Assembly: GCA_013400975.1 (NCBI GenBank)
Contig: WBMZ01010856.1
Coordinates: 186,001-250,000, forward strand
Length of the DNA: 64,000 bases
Direction: 5' to 3'
DNA from: Atrichornis clamosus
Taxonomy: Eukaryota > Chordata > Aves > Passeriformes > Menuridae
Positions 23,461 to 34,340 of the stretch are shown here, in pieces; within the stretch, counting starts at the first letter, position 1, and every line of letters starts with the position of its first letter. A program made the position numbers and the translations under genes. The notes beneath the pieces are model-generated. The model made no database searches. It was given only the letters and a program-made list of their open reading frames with translations, and had not been told where the DNA came from.

Positions 23461-25690
23461 GTCCTGAATAAGCAGCAAAGCCCACACACTGGGGCATGCC
23501 ACAGCATTCTGCAGAACCCGCATGCAAATACAGCAGGAGAGTGCTTTGAATATTTCCTTAGAGTCATAACAAAGAGAAAGAAGCTGTTAGAACAGGGTAG
23601 GAATTGCCCCTTTTCTGTAACATCTCTGCTTGCAAGCTCTGCTCACGGGGACTTTGATGGATGCAGTGCAGAGAAGTCACGTGGAGAGGAGCGCGTTTTA
23701 CTCCAACCCTCCCCGCAAGCCTCTGCTCTCTACAATGAATCTTGGGCTTGGGAACAGAGTCCTCCGTCTGGAGTCACAGTCCCAGACAGCTGAATGCTTT
23801 GGGAAGCTGACACGTGCCTTGGCTTGGGAGACTGCCAGCTCTTTGATGCAGCAGCGCTCACAGAGCCTGACTGCAAAGCATGTGGAGGAGGGAAGGAGTG
23901 GAGGAGCCCTTAATTTGGCTGCCAACTTCCAAAGCGCTCACTCGCTCGGGAGGTTATGTGACAGCTGTGATTGAAGCAAGTGTGGGAGGATGCAACTGCG
24001 GGAAAGGGAAGCTCTTGGGCTGGGCTGGGTTATTCAAAATGAAAGCCAGAGTGGCATTTGCTGCAATGAGTTCTCTGCTGTGGGTCAGCCACCTCTGCTA
24101 AGGCAACGCTTTCCACGAGGAGAGCTGCAGGAATGGCCTAGTTTCATGCATGCAGAAGGAAACTACTGAGCCATTCAGCAGACATCATGCACGCTGTATT
24201 AAAAAAGAAGCCTGGATTCAAAGGATCCCACCGATCAGTGCCAACGCCCAGCCAGGCAGCAAAGGAATACCAGAAGGAGGTGGAAACCCAGCTGTGAAAG
24301 CTGGTGCTTGCAAAAGACTCTCCACCTAATCCAGGCAAGAGAGAAGCTGGTGACCAACTCCACACCTGAAGCAGGCCTTGTTCCTTAGCACAACATGAGG
24401 GCTTAGGGTACCAATCCCACTAATGCCTCCGATAAACAAGAAAAGGTTCCTGGCTGCAGAGCAGCAGAACAGGACAAGCAGCTCCAGGCCATTCTTTGCT
24501 CTTTCAACATTTCCATTTCCTGTGCAAAGGCCACAGATGATCTGGAAATCCTGCACTGAATTTCTCTTGTGCTTTGCTTCAGTGGCCTTTCACTCACACA
24601 CCTGCCTGCCCTGAACCTGAGCTGGGAAGCTTTCAAACTGCTGCGTGGAGTGAGCTGTGGCATCCACCACTTGTGAGTGGTACCTGTTAGGAGAGCACCA
24701 GTGCATCCAATCTCCCACAGGTAACGTGGGGGCAGTGAGAGGGAGCACAGAGCTGTGCAGCTGAGGCCAGCTCCTGGCTGCTGTGTCCCTGAGGGGGCAA
24801 CTGGCAGTCCGAGCTGGGGTCAGAAAGGCGTACCTAGTTTGGGGATCAAAAGGCAGTGCTTTTCCCAAGCAACAGAAAAGAAGTGTTGTTTGCAGAATCA
24901 AGTTAGCACCTGCTAAGTACTAGGCTCATCACGCTACATCTCTCCATTTATTGTGCCAGTCCACAAAAAGCAAAATGTCCTGGCAGGAGCCTGAGGCACA
25001 CTTCAGAGACTGTACAAGCATCAGCAGGAGGGCAAAACTTCAACTCCATGACTTTCACTGAAGCCTCACACTGTGATGAAGACATATGGCGTGACAGCAT
25101 CCCATCTAACTTTGGACAACAACTCTACCCCCCAGTGACTAACTAGGATGGCTTTACATATGACGAAAAACAGATTTAAGTCATCTCAGGGTAGACATAT
25201 CAAGTACATCCACAGCTGTGCTGGTAGGACTCATTTTTCTTCTGTTACTATAAACAGAGTGCCAAAATCTAAAATCAGGTGAGATAAATCCTGTCTCTAT
25301 TGACTCTATGTGGGACTGGAAACCTACTGACACACGCTGGCAAAATCCTTTGAGAAGCCAACATTATGATCACTGCTGGATCACATTCCTTTTGAACTGC
25401 TGGCTGTTCAATGGCTGCTTTTCTTTTCCAGTAATTTTTTGTGTTGCTGGGCTTTTAAATTCATCCTTTAGCACTCCAAAGCTAAGAAACCCCTTTGGGA
25501 CAATGTTTATTACATGGGAAGGAAAGCAGATGAAATGCTAACAGTGCAGCCCAGTGTCAATCTGAAGTGCTACAAGTATTTCTCCTTGCTTTCTGGTCTT
25601 GAAGCCCAACACCCCCACCCAGGAAACCTGGACTCTGAAGTTGCAAACTGCCCCTACCCAAGCCCCAGTGATGGAGAGAGAGGGCAGATT

Positions 25691-25696
25691 CCATAC
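25691..25696 (-). promoter_or_regulatory. Exon 4 splice donor
   Basis: The exon ends GAAG and the intron begins GTATGG in transcript sense. The junction splits the valine codon after its first base, matching the phase of exon 5. Confidence 0.9.
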
Positions 25697-25895
25697 CTTC
25701 AATGGGTTTGGGTACAAAATGTGATGAGGGTTTGGTTTTTTTCACTCGGTTTCCCTTCATAATTTGACCTTCTTTATTGAGTCCCAGGAACCACGCTCGT
25801 CCAGATTCTTGCTGCCGGTACAGCGTGGAAGAATAAATAACGTAGTAGTTTTCAAAGACAGATTCTTTAAATTTGCACTCTGGTGTGAAAACATC
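25697..25895 (-). CDS. FGF12: FGF12 exon 4 (penultimate coding exon)
   Basis: The exon is 199 nt: 66 codons plus one base. It starts in phase 0 at GAT after a TGCAG acceptor and ends GAA-G before a GTATGG donor. The translation opens [11 protein letters not shown], continues [16 protein letters not shown] and [15 protein letters not shown], and ends [10 protein letters not shown]. It holds the second half of the FGF family signature (C7-x-F9-x-E11-x6-Y18, exon numbering) and part of the beta-trefoil core. The 199-nt size fits FHF genes. The combination of [18 protein letters not shown] and [10 protein letters not shown] points to FGF12 rather than FGF11, FGF13 or FGF14; the paralog call is from memory of those families. 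In the short 181-residue isoform this would be residues 77-142. FHFs lack a secretion signal, stay inside the cell and bind the C-terminal domain of voltage-gated sodium channels. No frameshift or stop is seen. Confidence 0.97.
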
Positions 25896-25918
25896 CTGCA
25901 GTGAGAGAGAGAGAGAGA
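25896..25918 (-). promoter_or_regulatory. Exon 4 splice acceptor with (CT)n polypyrimidine tract
   Basis: In transcript sense a run of alternating T and C about 16 nt long (plus-strand GA repeat, 25903-25918) is followed by CACTGCAG and exon 4. The polypyrimidine tract of this constitutive exon is therefore itself a dinucleotide microsatellite, which can vary in length between individuals. Confidence 0.85.
25903..25918 (+). repeat. (GA)8 microsatellite at a splice acceptor
   Basis: Eight GA units that form the (TC)n polypyrimidine tract of FGF12 exon 4 on the minus strand. Confidence 0.95.
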
Positions 25919-26244
25919 AGAAGAAAAGGCAATGGAAGAATTAATCACTGATCTTCTAAATTAGGCATCACTGAGTGATACACAACGGTCACGCACTGCA
26001 GTTGGTTAACAACAGAAAACAACAGGCATCAGCAATGCCAGCTCCCAGCAATAACACCCATCCAGAAAACGCCTGGCTGAAAGGCAAGGCTCTCCTTCCC
26101 TGGCAGAGCTGTGGTTTGCTAAACAGCCCACACTGAACAGGCATGAAAAATGTGCACAAAAAGTCAAGAATTTGCCAGGATTTATAAAGAAATACTAAGC
26201 AAGAGAAAAAAAAAACAGAGCTGAGAAGCAGAGACAGCCTTGCA

Positions 26245-26278
26245 ATTCCCAATGCCTTCCCATTCCCAATGCCTTCCC
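26245..26278 (+). repeat. 17-bp perfect tandem duplication
   Basis: ATTCCCAATGCCTTCCC is present twice without a mismatch or gap, about 350 bp upstream (transcript sense) of FGF12 exon 4. Confidence 0.95.
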
Positions 26279-27629
26279 CTGGCTTTGCTCATACCTTGCC
26301 TGTGATGGGCAAATGTACAATGCTTGTTGTCTAAAATATTGAGGTTTCTTGAAATTCTTATAGGCAAAGGGCAGTTTATTGCACCATTTAAGTGGATTCA
26401 AGGAAATGTGAGTACAAAAGCAAGTAAACTATTTCATTTCAAAAGTGACAGGAGGAAATGCTGGCACAAAGCCTGGAAATCTTTCAATAAAGAGAAAGAA
26501 GTAATTTTAAAGATTTCTGGCACAATAATTTCTTCAGATACTGAGAACTGGTTCCACACCTGCCCTGGAGCAGAGCTCACACAGGTCTGTCAAAGACATC
26601 TCCTGAGCCTGTGATGGCTGTGGGAGTGGCTGTGCCTTTGCCACTTGTGCTGGCTTTGCATGAAGTCTCCAGGATGAAACTACACTCATCTGTGGACCAG
26701 AACTTGTCATGTCCCAGTAACTTTTCAAGGCTTTCACAACAGAGAAACATAAAACCTCTTTTAAAAAAGAGCTGGCTGGACAGGGGATTCTGTGGCAGTG
26801 GGCTCAGATGTGGTTGTTTGTGGGTTGGGTTTTCTTCCCAGACTTTGATCCTGAGAAGAAAAACTTATCCTGGCCAAACAAATTCTCCCACTAAAGAGAG
26901 AAAGTTTTTAGGTTCCTAAAAACTACAACATTCTTGAAAAATAAGTTCAAGCTACATTGAAAATTCATTTTCTGAAGAAAAGTTGTTTAAGCAAAAGAAT
27001 CCCTTCTTATAGGTCCCAGACAAGGCATTTCTGAGCCCTGTGAGTGAAGGCAGGTGTTGCTACAGGCAAGCGATACTCTCCTCCAAACCTTTGACACTCC
27101 CAAGTCTTTGGGAGCTTCTCCAACTTTGCTAATGGAAAGCCCACGACCAACATCTGAGCAAAGCACCTGGAGTAATGCCATGTATCTGCTGCAGACCTTG
27201 TTTAAGTGTGAACATTCTGAACATTCAGCAACACTCAGGTCTGTGTTCCCAAGCGATTTGGGGGTTATATAAAGTGTTTCTGGTGTGACAATAAATCCAG
27301 TGTGCAACAGACCTGCAGAGCCTGGCAGGCTTGAAGCTACAGAAGATAAAGCACAGCAGAAAGCACAGAGCTGTGCTGCACACGTGAATTTTGCATCAAT
27401 CATTAGCACCACACAGGTAAAAATCCCGCCAGCAAAACAGGCTGTTCTGCCCTATCTGAGGGAGTCCTCCTTGCTGGAGAAATAAATATTTTTTAAAGAG
27501 AATGAACAAGTTACGAGAGATCTAGATGACTTAGAGCACTATAAAATGGTGTTTGAAGTAGCTTCCCAAAAGAACGGTGTTTAAGCATTTCTTAAACCTG
27601 CTCTTTATCTCCAGGCTTTGTCTTGCCTG

Positions 27630-27705
27630 TGAAGGCGCAGCTCACGTGGGAGCCGGGTTTGGAGCGGCTGCCTCTGACGGCCGGCTCGGGGGCACTCCTT
27701 GGCAT
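27630..27705. other. Isolated CpG cluster
   Basis: About eight CpG dinucleotides lie in about 75 bp (GGCGCAGCTCACGTGGGAG and ACGGCCGGCTCGGGGG), in an intron that is otherwise AT-rich and CpG-poor. It includes a CACGTG E-box. Too short to be a CpG island; might mark a small regulatory site or a methylation-free patch. Confidence 0.4.
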
Positions 27706-27889
27706 CAGCCAAGGCAGCAGCTCTCAAACCAGACTGGACAACTCAATCCCCCTTCCTATGCCTTCATTACCCCATCAAGAAAAACTTATCAAGAAAATTC
27801 CCTTTAGGGAAGGCTGTGAAAGATGGCTCCCAACTTGACCAAAACATGGAACTAAGACAATTTTCAATGAAGAAGCAATATAAAAGCTA

Positions 27890-28210
27890 ATGCATTTTGA
27901 AAATGTTCTTTCACAAAGAAAAAAAACCCAAACCCACGATATTTTAATTAAAAATTATTGCAAATTAAGTTTTCAGCTAAATATCTATTTTAAAATTACT
28001 GCAATATAATATTTTATGACATGCAGTAGTTGATAAAAGCAGATGCTGTATTGTATTTCCACTTGTACCCATAAACCAACAAAATTCTTATATTATTTTA
28101 AAGCAAATGCATGTAAGGACATCAAAGTAATGAAGATTTAAAAAAAATAAAGGAAAAGATATTGATTTCCATTAAGTGTTTAAGCTTCCCCATATGCAAA
28201 CAAATGCATC
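27890..28210. other. AT-rich block, candidate conserved regulatory element
   Basis: A 300-bp AT-rich stretch contains TTTTAATTAAAAATTATTGC and, at its end, CATATGCAAACAAATGCAT, which carries two POU/octamer-like cores. It begins about 2 kb upstream of FGF12 exon 4 in transcript sense. Conservation cannot be judged from one sequence. Confidence 0.3.
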
Positions 28211-29599
28211 CCAATGGTTTTGCGAGTTGGCTGGTTGATTCCTCCTCCCCCACAATTCAGTTGAAACAGCACTTCAGGACTTGAACCATGGCAACACCAC
28301 TAAGAAACATCCCAGCTCTGTCCATTTAGCAGCTTAGAAACGTCACAGATTTGACAGCTAAGTTCTAGTTAAATAATACCAGCTTAATTCACTATTACCC
28401 TTCTTCTTACGTGTATCACCTCGCCAGCCACAACTGTGCCATGTGGGGACAGACACACACCAGGACAGAGCTCATCTGCCAGCGCACTGACATGTCACAG
28501 GGTCTCCACAGGTCTGAGCACCAGAAATCTCTGTGGGCACCACCACGTACAGACTTGACACAATGAGCAAGAGGATGGACAAAGAAGAACCAGATGACCA
28601 GAGAGGAGACAGGGCAGAGGACCAGGAGACAGGTCACTCTCCCAAGCACTGCCTGAGGATATTTAGAGTGTCCTCTCAATCTCATTAACATGCAAACCCT
28701 TACGTTTTTCTTCACTGGTACCTCTTGGTGCCCCATGGCAAGCCTTCAGCTACACTGCATCATTTAGTTTCATCCCATGCCTTTTGCTGATGGCTTTCGG
28801 GCTACCAGTAACAAAAGGCTATTGAAATATTTATGGCAGAACTTCTCTGCATGCTTCACTGTCAAAATTAATTGTGGCAATTATGCTGAATCAGGGGGGA
28901 GCTGCTGTTTCAGTTGTCTTGGGCTGAGATGAGCTGGGAAGAAAGACAGAAGTGCAGGTGAGCATAACAGGCTTCACAGCAACAAAGCAGTTTGTAGCAG
29001 CCACTGCTGCACAGACGGAAATCTGAGATAACAGAAGGTATTTCTGGAAAGTCACTGATCTATTGACCAAACCTCTGGGGCATGCAAGATTTAATTTCTT
29101 TTATTTGTTCAGTTTCGTTTGTAAGACAAATTCACTGTTGATGAACAAGTGCTAGATGGGCAAACCTGGCGTCCAATACTTGCTCTTCATCCCACAGATA
29201 AAGAGTGGGCAAACACAGCAAAGGGATCCTCAGGCTGTGCCCCCCCACATGCTTCCAAGGGGACATAAGGACATCCTCCCCCAGAGGTAATGGTATGGTA
29301 AAGCCCTGGGGTCACGAGCACCCACTTCACTTCCTCACTCCCTGCAGGGACCTTTGGAAACAGGCTTATAACAAATCCCACTCAATTGTTTTCCCAACTC
29401 TCTCCTTGATTGAAATAGCATGACCAGGTACAAGACAGTGAGAGGACAGATGGCTTCATCTTTTAATCACCGGTCTTTTTTCAGTCTTTAAACAAATAAA
29501 CAAATAATGACTCTATTTTCTGCACCAAGTCCATAGAAGTCCCCTGTCAGGACTATCATGAACTCAGCTCACTCACAAAGCCCACCAGTTCTCCTTGTT

Positions 29600-29980
29600 C
29601 AAGAGTATGCCTGTGATTTGTAGAAAAAAGAGGAAATTTCTCTGGTTTAATTCAGTGTGAAATATGTGTCTTTGACTGAATTATTTTTGCATACAAAGTA
29701 AATAAATACGTTTATTTGTTTACCATTTGGAGATTTAGAGCCTGAGGTATTTTGTTAAATGTCTACAGATATTACTGAAAGTGGTTTGGAAAAGCAGTTC
29801 TTTTTTTGTTAAACTAAAAACCTGCATGAAATATTTGTAAAAGAAATGTTAGTAATTTACAGGCAAAATGATTAGCATCTGCTTGCAACTTGTTTTTTGC
29901 ATCTCAATCCAATCCCTTGAACAAAAGGCAATTCTATTAAGAAGAGTAATTAGATTTGCTTTGAAAAAACAAATATAGGT
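29600..29980. other. AT-rich block, candidate conserved regulatory element
   Basis: Non-repetitive A/T-rich sequence with forkhead-like TTTATTTGTTTAC, several TAAT cores (AGTAATTTAC, GAGTAATTAG) and GCATCTGC. No open frame or transposon is visible. The regulatory reading is inferred from site density only. Confidence 0.25.
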
Positions 29981-30026
29981 CTGGTTTGTGCTAACTGTAT
30001 TTTTATCAGAAATTGCATAGTCTAAA

Positions 30027-30037
30027 CCCCCCCCCCC
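30027..30037 (+). repeat. C11 homopolymer
   Basis: A run of eleven C residues in the upstream intron, with an A/T-rich flank on one side. Homopolymers of this kind are prone to length errors in assembly. Confidence 0.9.
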
Positions 30038-33000
30038 AACACAGTAGCTGTCACACAGAAAATTAGGGAGATCACAGTCAGTGACACTGGGAATCAGAAG
30101 GAGCTAAATGGATGCAACTGCCATTGGGGTAGGGGGAATTCAGTGTGTCAGACCTGCTCAGGGAGGGTGTAAGGTGCTATGGATTGCCCTGAAAGTTATT
30201 CCTGGTTTAGAAAACTAAGATGTTTCATTTATCCTTGATCCAGCAGTGCCTCCTGACATCTGCAGATGGAAATATGGAGGTACTTCTGGGCACAAGCCAA
30301 CCTCTGCATCGCTTGGCCCAGTCTGGTCCTTTGTGGAGATGTTGGGAATATCTGGGCCCATCTATCCCTCAGCACAGCACAGGCTGGTGGTGGTTTGTGA
30401 GGGGACAGATTTTTTTTCTAATCCACCTCAGCTTTCACCTGCCCTGGTCAGGTAGATCTAACCCAGCCTCTTGGTCCTGGACACAGGAAGTTTGACTGGG
30501 CTCTCCTTTGCTCTTCTGTAAAGCTGGAGAAGTTCCATAGACATCGGTGCACAGGCACTGCTGGCAAACTTGTGGACACGAAGCCTCAGGACATTCATGA
30601 ATGTACTGACACTCTGGGAGGTCTCAGCTCCTTCAAAAAACGCCACTCCAGCAGTGTTGTAGCCCTGGTGCAGTCACAGTGCTGCCAGGGCAGTGGACAG
30701 CCCGAGTGGTGCTGCTCGAGAAAGCAGTGCCAGCCCCTGCCGTACGAGCCTGGGAGCATCCCTGCCACTGAGCATCCTCACCTGAGAGGTGCAAAAAAAG
30801 GGTCCCCAGTAAGCAAGAACACGGTGCTTCTGGATTCTGATCACGAGAGCCAGCAATCTACTCCCCAGAAGCCCCTGACGTCCCCAGACCATGGCAGAAA
30901 TGATGACAGGTTTCCAGGTGCAATGCTCAGGGAAAGCCACCAGCAAACTGTCATTGGCTGCTGTTGTATTCAAACCCAGCTGCTCACTCAGAGTCCCTCC
31001 AGACTGGGCAGCTTTGTTCGTATTGCTCACCATTTCCCTACAAACATTCTCAAAATTGCCAGATAAATAAAGATCTCACTTTTTTTTTTTCAAGATCTCC
31101 TTTTATTATAACCCAAAGGAGAACAGCAAATACACACATCCACAAGAAAACCTAATGACTTAATAAATTTAGTCAATGAAACTAGCAGCCATAAAAGAAA
31201 AAAAAAACATTCTGCAAGTAGTTTGTGCCATGGTTTAGGAAAGGGATGTTAATTATGAGTGTTGAAACACACTCCCAGAGTAACAGTTTTCCTTTGTTTA
31301 CAGCACTTACGGGTTTCTCTTTTACGTTCTGCACAATTACTGAGCCAGATCTTCAGATGGGATACAAGCACTGAACTGCACCAAAGTCTATGGCATGGCA
31401 AGGCTTCCCTCCCAGAGAATCTGGCAGGATACTTACTGATGTTAGTGTTCATGCTTAAGAGCTCATCAACTCATTTAAAACATATTAAGTAGGAATCATA
31501 AATATCAGCACAGCTATCAGCAGTGGCACTTCACTGTTGTTGCGGAGGCAGAGCATGGAACGATTGGACTGTGTTCACTGTGTCTGTGTAAGTGCTGTTC
31601 CATCCCAGGGAAAAGGATGGCATCACAGAAGAGCATCTGTTTTATGGTGCTCTTTACCCAGTAAAGCCCATTCTACATTCCCCACTGACCTCAGCTAGGG
31701 TAGGGTTTAATGAACACTCCTCTGATGCCAACAGTACTGAGAAATTCAGCACTGAACTCAATATGGATGTGCAAAGACACAGGATGCTTGAAGACATTTG
31801 GGCTTCCAGATGAAAAGCAAATGCCCAACTCCCACTTAAACCCATGAAAGTTCAGAGACTACGTCTTTGAATATTCGAGAATTTGTGACCATGAATCTCA
31901 CACCACAGCACTTAATCCTGGTGTTCTCTTATTCCCAGGACAGGTTTTTAACCACGGCGATTCTGCTCTCAGGAAAAGCCCTGTGCAGGCCCCAGCAGCA
32001 CTCCCACAGGCAGTGATGCCTTGCACAGAGTCTGATGCAGCTCAGTGCCCACCTGCCTGAGTGTAGCTTCTCCCATGACCTAATGTTGCATCTGTCTGGA
32101 GATGCTTTAAAATAATTGTAGCTGAGCTCTCTCTTGGCATGTGATCAAGAACCACAAATGTGCATCCAAACTTTACATCTCATCACATCTTTGTCCAGAT
32201 GGCAGGTGATATTCTGCTCTTCACACTCCGCTCTTCCTCCCCCTTCTAGCTCCGTAAGAGATTGGTGACAAGTCTTCTTGGTGGCCTTTTAGAAGTAGGA
32301 GAGAGCAGATACATTTTAAAATAACAAGCTGCTACATGGGAGTGTACAGCCCCGCTGCAGAGTAGAGATACACTTGATGAGGCAATATGGTATCTCAAAG
32401 TATTCTGACTCTGCCTGGACCATCTGTGGGCTGGAGAGAGCACATTTTCAAATAAATCGCCATCCAGGCAGGTCTGGTCTCCAGCTCTGGGAGCTGAGAA
32501 GCAGCATTAGCAAGCCACCTAACTTACTGCCTCTGAAAATCTAACTAGAGGGCTACCTACCCTCACTTTTCTGGGAACTCTCTGTGCTCAAGGTACATAT
32601 TTGTTCAGTTGGCTTCCCTTGGAAACACCCACGGCAAGAGGTGGAGTGCAGATCTGCTAAGTCTTGTGAGCTGACCCAATATTCCTAGACAGGCAAAAAA
32701 CCTCAAGTACTGGATGAGCCTCTGTAATTGGGCTGCAGATCTTTATATGTGGACAAAGGCACTTTTTAATGTTCAAGGACTGATTAGATTATTCACGTCA
32801 CCACTGAGGAATGCTGGAGACAAAGGTGTGACTACAGCACGGACATGCCCAAGGTAACCCTGTAGCAGCAAGGACATCTGCCCAGCACGCAGCAGAGTAT
32901 GGACCGTGGCAGGTTCTGCAAGGCACTGAGCTCTGTTCTGCCCAGACAACCAGTTACCTAGATCAAAACTGGCCTGTGTAGACCCACACAAGTCATGGCC

Positions 33001-34139
33001 TCCCTGGGCTCCCTTTGGCTACAAATCAGATGAGTTCTGGGGATCCTAATCCAGACCTGTCCATCCCACCACAGCTCACTATGATGTTCTTTTGCTTTCA
33101 GCTCTTGGCGTACCCACCATGCAGGCACATTTTTACCAAGTACTTCATAAAGTGCCCAGATTTGCTGCATTGGCCTTTGGCGAGCTCCTCATGCAATCCA
33201 CACAGGAACACACCTTAATGATTGCTGACAAGAACATCGCTGGGGATGAGTCTTCCATCCAGGGTGCTCACTTCCATACGTCCCTGGAGACCATGGGTAG
33301 GCTAGACAGGAGAACAGGCTCTGTCTGGGTACCAGTGCCTGCACAGCTCTGTGTGCAGTGTGACCTGGAGAAGCCAGCACATTAAGCTGCTCACCTATGT
33401 GGCACACTGAGCAAGTCACACATTCTGCCCTTTGCTTCACTTAATTTCTTAACGATGGACCCCAAAATCAAATTTATGATTGGAAAAAGTAAATTTTTAT
33501 CCCTTCTTTTTAAAATGTAAGGTGTATTTGGAATTTATTTGATTTGATTTTTAATTTTGGATCTTATTTCAAGGTGCAATTTCAAAGCCTCTTAAGATTT
33601 GGACTGCTGTGAACTGGAGTAGTGATCACACATGGCTCACTCATGTGGCACTTGGCCCATCCAGTTCAGCATCGCTCATCCAACTGCTTCCCACAAAAGG
33701 GGTTTTTCCTGACACCACTGTCTCTGATATTGCATTCCTGGCAGCCTAGAGATCTGGTGAAACACCAGGATAATTTCTAACCTGGGAATCCCAACTCACC
33801 TATTGTCTTCTCTGCATTCTGTTTTCCTGACAAAGAGTCTGAAACTGCTAACAATGTTATCAACTCTGCTTACTCCAAAACAGCATCCAGAAATATAACT
33901 TTGCATTCAGAGATAATGATCATGAGACAAGATGGGACAAGATGAAGATATGTTAGTTGCATACAAGAAAAACAGACTTCCTAAATTAGCATTGTACTGC
34001 CTCATCTGCTAAAGCCTGAAATAACTATAAAGAAAAAACATAATGTAAGAACCCTAGAAACACATCCAGATGGGATGCTTTGAACCTCTGATCTCTCTAT
34101 GTTTCTTGGCATCAATCTGAGAATGAGCACAGGGCAGAA

Positions 34140-34340
34140 TAAATTGATTTGTTGCCTTTGGTTACTTTTGCAATCCTGCTATTATTGTTGATAATAATTA
34201 CAATGCATAAACTAAAGTAATGGTTATGCATTTATAAACATGAGATTATTTTCTTCTGATAGTCAAAAGAAACCTTTTAGTGGAAAATAAACAGTCAATA
34301 TTTGATTTATCATGTTATTATTCATATGAAAATCATCCTC
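34140..34340. other. AT-rich block with clustered ATGCAT and TAAT sites
   Basis: About 200 bp containing TTGATAATAATTACAATGCA, GTAATGGTTATGCATTTATA and GATTTATCATG, a dense mix of homeodomain/POU-like cores, with no tandem repeat or ORF. A candidate FGF12 intronic enhancer; inference only. Confidence 0.3.

Noticed and set aside
25757..25948. 63-codon minus-strand frame overlapping FGF12 exon 4
   Set aside because: Wrong frame and it crosses the acceptor. The true frame starts at 25895 and contains the FGF signature residues.
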